DNA of 64,000 nt from NCBI GenBank assembly GCA_021205755.1, contig JAJPWX010000003.1, positions 26,411 to 90,410 of the forward strand, given 5' to 3'. Within the stretch, counting starts at the first letter, position 1. Each line of letters starts with the position of its first letter. The position numbers and the translations under genes are program-made. Shown one piece after another: positions 62,001-64,000 of the stretch. A model generated the notes under the pieces. The model did not search any database and was not told the origin of the DNA. It saw only the letters and a list, made by a program, of their open reading frames with translations. Origin of the DNA: Lachnospiraceae bacterium. GTDB taxonomy: Bacteria; Bacillota; Clostridia; Lachnospirales; Lachnospiraceae.

Positions 62001-62054
62001 CTTTTCCTCCAATGTCAGTTTTTTCAGTAAATTTTGAGTTTTATCCGTTAGCAT
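59010..62054 (-). CDS. Fusion: GH3 beta-glucosidase-type hydrolase + GtrA-like membrane domain
   Basis: A 1014-aa protein. Residues 1 to about 720: glycoside hydrolase family 3 ([42 protein letters not shown], nucleophile Asp in VVITDWGG near 233, C-terminal domain '[12 protein letters not shown]', '[11 protein letters not shown]'-like PFGYGLSYT, fibronectin III-like tail). It has no signal peptide. After a ~100-residue linker (about 725-825), about 835-1014 has four hydrophobic segments of the GtrA-like type, with '[19 protein letters not shown]'. Such hybrids occur in gut clostridia. The topology puts the hydrolase in the cytoplasm, so it may cut lipid-linked or imported glycosides. The ATG 62054 ribosome site is weak. 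Confidence 0.87.
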   Translation of the reverse strand: [1014 protein letters not shown]

Positions 62055-62185
62055 TATAATCTCAATACAGCCTTTCTTGTATTCTGTCTGATATCCGATC
62101 TGTTATTTCATATCTCAATTATACCCCTTCTCTCTCCATTTTCCATCCTTTTCGGATAATCTGTTTCTTTTGCGGCGTAATTTGA

Positions 62186-62842
62186 TTACAGTTCACTTCC
62201 TTCTTTCTGTTCCCTGTAAATTCGCCAGGAATACAAGAACGGCAGTACAACTGCAACCACAATCGTACCAAACAAAACCGGCATCAGAACCCCACCCGGC
62301 AGAAAAATCGAAAGCAAAAGTACCAGTCCGTCAATCACCCATACCTTTCCGGCAAAACGGTGCGTCCGGTTCCAGTTTTCTTCATTATTTAATGTCCAGG
62401 AAAACCGAATTCCAATGGTTCGATTCTGTTTTATTTTCGGAAAATAATTCCCCAGAAATAAAAACAGCAGTCCCATCATAACCGAACAAACCGTAAGTAC
62501 ATGAAACTCTTTTTCCAATGCCGCGGCATAGATCATCCCATTCGTGAACAAAGATACAAGCGGTATAATCCAGAATACCATGCCGAGTACCTTTTTATTC
62601 TGATCCTTCTGTTTTGCATCTCCGGCAGTAGCAAGCAGACAGAAAAAATGCATGATCAGCAGAAATACGGGGATTCCAAAAACCGCAAACGCCTTTGAGC
62701 TGAAGCCATCCGGTGTATTACTGGTACTCCAGTGCGTCGCCATCTGATCCGGCAGGCGATTCCACAGAAGAAGCCCCGCCAGAACCGGAAGCAAAATCAC
62801 AATTGAGGATAAAATTACCGTTCGTCTGTTACTCTTAAGCAT
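62186..62842 (-). CDS. SdpI-family membrane protein
   Basis: A 218-aa membrane protein of the SdpI/YhfL family. It has about six TM segments, the N-terminal DUF1648 signature 'LPDQMATHWSTSNTPDGFSSK', and the SdpI-type 'GNYFPKIKQNRTIGIRFSWTLNNEENWNRTHRFAGKVWV'. In B. subtilis SdpI gives immunity to the SdpC toxin and titrates SdpR. No SdpC-like toxin gene is in the window. The ArsR gene 90 bp upstream on the same strand completes an sdpRI pair. Confidence 0.9.
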   Translation of the reverse strand: MLKSNRRTVILSSIVILLPVLAGLLLWNRLPDQMATHWSTSNTPDGFSSKAFAVFGIPVFLLIMHFFCLLATAGDAKQKDQNKKVLGMVFWIIPLVSLFTNGMIYAAALEKEFHVLTVCSVMMGLLFLFLGNYFPKIKQNRTIGIRFSWTLNNEENWNRTHRFAGKVWVIDGLVLLLSIFLPGGVLMPVLFGTIVVAVVLPFLYSWRIYREQKEGSEL

Positions 62843-62931
62843 ACCTGATTCCTCCCTTAACTCCTTAACTCTTTGATTTCTTATTTTTAAGCCATATTAC
62901 GCTTTCATAAAGCTCTTTTCCACCGCAGCCA

Positions 62932-63195
62932 TTACTCACCCATCAGGTCAGTCATCCACAGCAGCGTCTCTTCCAAAACGGAGGTATTGATCTCGTAATA
63001 AATGAATTTTCCTTCCCGCTTATCCCGAACCAGATCCGCATCCTTCAGCACCGAAAGGTGCCTGGAAATGGATGCGGCGGTTACGGGAAAGTGTTCGGTA
63101 ATCTCTCCGGCTGACATTCTGCCGCTTTTGAGTAAATTCAGGATTTCCCGGCGGGTCGGATCCGCCAGAGCCTTTAATGTTTCCTGTAAACCCAA
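62932..63195 (-). CDS. ArsR-family autorepressor, SdpR-like
   Basis: An 87-aa winged-helix repressor: LKALADPTRREILNLLKSGRMSAGEITEHFPVTAASISRHLSVLKDADLV... is the complete HTH core, without the Cys metal sites of ArsR/SmtB, as in SdpR. The ATG at 63201 stands directly against the GGAGGG, too close for normal initiation; TTG at 63195 is 7 nt from it and gives the usual SdpR start, so I prefer TTG. An inverted repeat at 63208-63232 is its likely operator. Co-transcribed with the SdpI gene. Confidence 0.88.
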   Translation of the reverse strand: MGLQETLKALADPTRREILNLLKSGRMSAGEITEHFPVTAASISRHLSVLKDADLVRDKREGKFIYYEINTSVLEETLLWMTDLMGE

Positions 63196-63207
63196 TTCCA
63201 TCCCTCC

Positions 63208-63232
63208 TTTAACATTTAGCTTAATTGTTAAA
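63208..63232 (-). promoter_or_regulatory. Operator-like inverted repeat of the SdpR gene
   Basis: TTTAACA-N11-TGTTAAA lies immediately upstream of the ribosome binding site; a repressor bound there would block transcription. Confidence 0.55.
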
Positions 63233-63290
63233 TAAACTTACCATATCTCTATTATTTTGTCAAGCCATTTTTTTAAGTTAGTATTCCGTT

Positions 63291-63374
63291 ACTGGTCACA
63301 ACCCGACCACGCACTTGCTGCGGGTTCTGGGTTAAAAACGTAGTGGCAGCAAGCATCCCTTTGACCGGAATAAC
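63291..63374. repeat. Possible short inverted-repeat element (family B)
   Basis: GTTACTGGTCA at the left and TGACCGGAATAAC at the right are imperfect inverted ends about 85 bp apart, with GC-rich interior. GGTTACTGGTCAGGGTT also occurs near 45057. Weak case for a repeat family. Confidence 0.3.
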
Positions 63375-63386
63375 CGGAAAAACAGG

Positions 63387-63433
63387 TTGCTTCCACCCCA
63401 GTTTTCGGAGTATAATGATATCAATTATCATTG
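63387..63433 (+). promoter_or_regulatory. Promoter and palindrome of the second LytTR gene
   Basis: TTGCTT (63387-63392), 18 bp and TATAAT (63411-63416) are followed by AATGATA-N5-TATCATT, a 7-bp inverted repeat overlapping the -10. The rest of the 63233-63519 gap shows only the possible repeat. Confidence 0.5.
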
Positions 63434-63519
63434 AATTGTAAACAGCCTTTGTTTCAGATATCAGAAGACATCAAACGAATCGGAACATCGGCACAAGCCG
63501 GAAAGGAGGAGGAACGCCT

Positions 63520-64000
63520 GTGATTCGCATTGCGATTGCGGAGGATATGGAACCGGAGCGGCGGCGTCTGGCCGAATATATCCGTCGATATGAGGAAACA
63601 TACGAAGAGACTTTTCAGGTCTCCTTCTTTCCGGACGGTCTTTCTCTGGTCGAGGAGTACCCAAAGGACTGTGACATCCTGTTCCTAGATATTGAAATGA
63701 AGCCGATGAATGGGATTGATGCCGCGAAAGCGATCCGGACGGTGGATGAAAATGTGATCATTATTTTCATCACAAACCTGGTGCAGTACGCTCTGGAGGG
63801 CTACACCGTAAACGCACTGAATTTTATCATAAAGCCGGTAAATTACGAGACGTTTGCCGCGGAGCTGACCCGTGCGCTTGGGGTGATCGTGAAGCGCACA
63901 CCTCATTTTCTGACCGTTAAAAACCGTGAAGGCACTGTCCTGCTCGATATCCGTGACATTACTTATGTGGAAACTTCGCTTCATAAAACGGTTATTCATA
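63520..64000 (+). CDS. LytTR-family response regulator (partial)
   Basis: First 160 residues of a second LytTR response regulator that runs off the right edge. GTG 63520 follows AAAGGAGGAGG. The receiver has IAIAEDMEPE, the phosphoacceptor Asp57 in ILFLDIEMKPMNGIDAA, the T/K switch residues in FITNLVQYALEG and FIIKPV, and the beginning of the LytTR domain 'FLTVKNREGTVLLDIRDITYVETSLHKTVIH'. A sensor kinase is presumably encoded beyond the window. It does not share the ACCATTCGT repeats seen at the pilus regulator. Confidence 0.93.
   Translation, partial: MIRIAIAEDMEPERRRLAEYIRRYEETYEETFQVSFFPDGLSLVEEYPKDCDILFLDIEMKPMNGIDAAKAIRTVDENVIIIFITNLVQYALEGYTVNALNFIIKPVNYETFAAELTRALGVIVKRTPHFLTVKNREGTVLLDIRDITYVETSLHKTVIH

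Overview
The window reads as a chromosomal segment of a Gram-positive gut anaerobe, most likely a Lachnospiraceae-type clostridium. The inference rests on AGGAGG ribosome binding sites, frequent TTG/GTG starts, SpaA-type pilins with sortases, LytTR regulators, the anaerobic (cbi-type) cobalamin pathway, complete PTS cassettes and a GH3 glucosidase fused to a GtrA-like membrane domain. No rRNA, tRNA, CRISPR array or phage structural gene was seen.

Layout. 1-1.7 kb: end of a BMP-family (nucleoside-type) ABC uptake system. 2.1-2.9 kb: patatin-like phospholipase. 3.0-5.2 kb: a CobC-CbiD fusion. 5.4-29.3 kb: a surface-pilus island, bracketed by two diverged AAA-ATPase/PD-(D/E)XK paralogs. The island holds a LytTR response regulator, a major pilin, a class C sortase, a signal peptidase, two giant paralogous adhesins (about 1900 and, if restored, about 2320 aa), an LPQTG pilin nested in frame in the second adhesin, a second sortase, and an Rpn-type nuclease gene on the opposite strand. 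29.5-31.3 kb: an ABC ATPase/permease pair without a binding protein. 31.6-39.2 kb: a sugar/polyol PTS cluster (1-phosphofructokinase-like kinase, sorbose-phosphate-reductase-like dehydrogenase, DeoR regulator, mannitol-type IICBA, its own HPr and Enzyme I). 39.3-57.0 kb: cobalamin genes on the minus strand (cobT, cbiA, a CobK-CbiE-CbiT fusion, cbiH, cbiG, cbiF, cbiL), interrupted by a SNF2/SWIM pair, a Fic protein, membrane proteins and a DUF4143 ATPase. 57.3-64 kb: a third AAA-ATPase/nuclease paralog, the GH3-GtrA fusion, an SdpI/SdpR pair and the start of a second LytTR regulator.

The most interesting part is the pilus island. Three slippage-prone lesions or tracts sit in it: a G9 run in the leader of the LytTR regulator gene, an exact 16-bp tandem duplication that shifts the frame of the second adhesin, and a G8 run directly after the catalytic cysteine codon of the second sortase that removes the conserved C-terminal arginine. 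Pairs of LytTR-type direct repeats (ACCATTCGT, 21-22 bp period) abut both the regulator promoter and the pilus promoter with almost the same geometry. Together they suggest a LytTR-controlled, phase-variable pilus. Both giant adhesins carry CHAP-like domains in which the expected catalytic Cys and His are Asp and Arg, so these domains probably bind rather than cut.

The PTS cluster looks self-contained: its HPr keeps His15 but has Lys at position 46, so it should not be a substrate of HPr kinase. A small inverted-repeat element family occurs in several intergenic regions.
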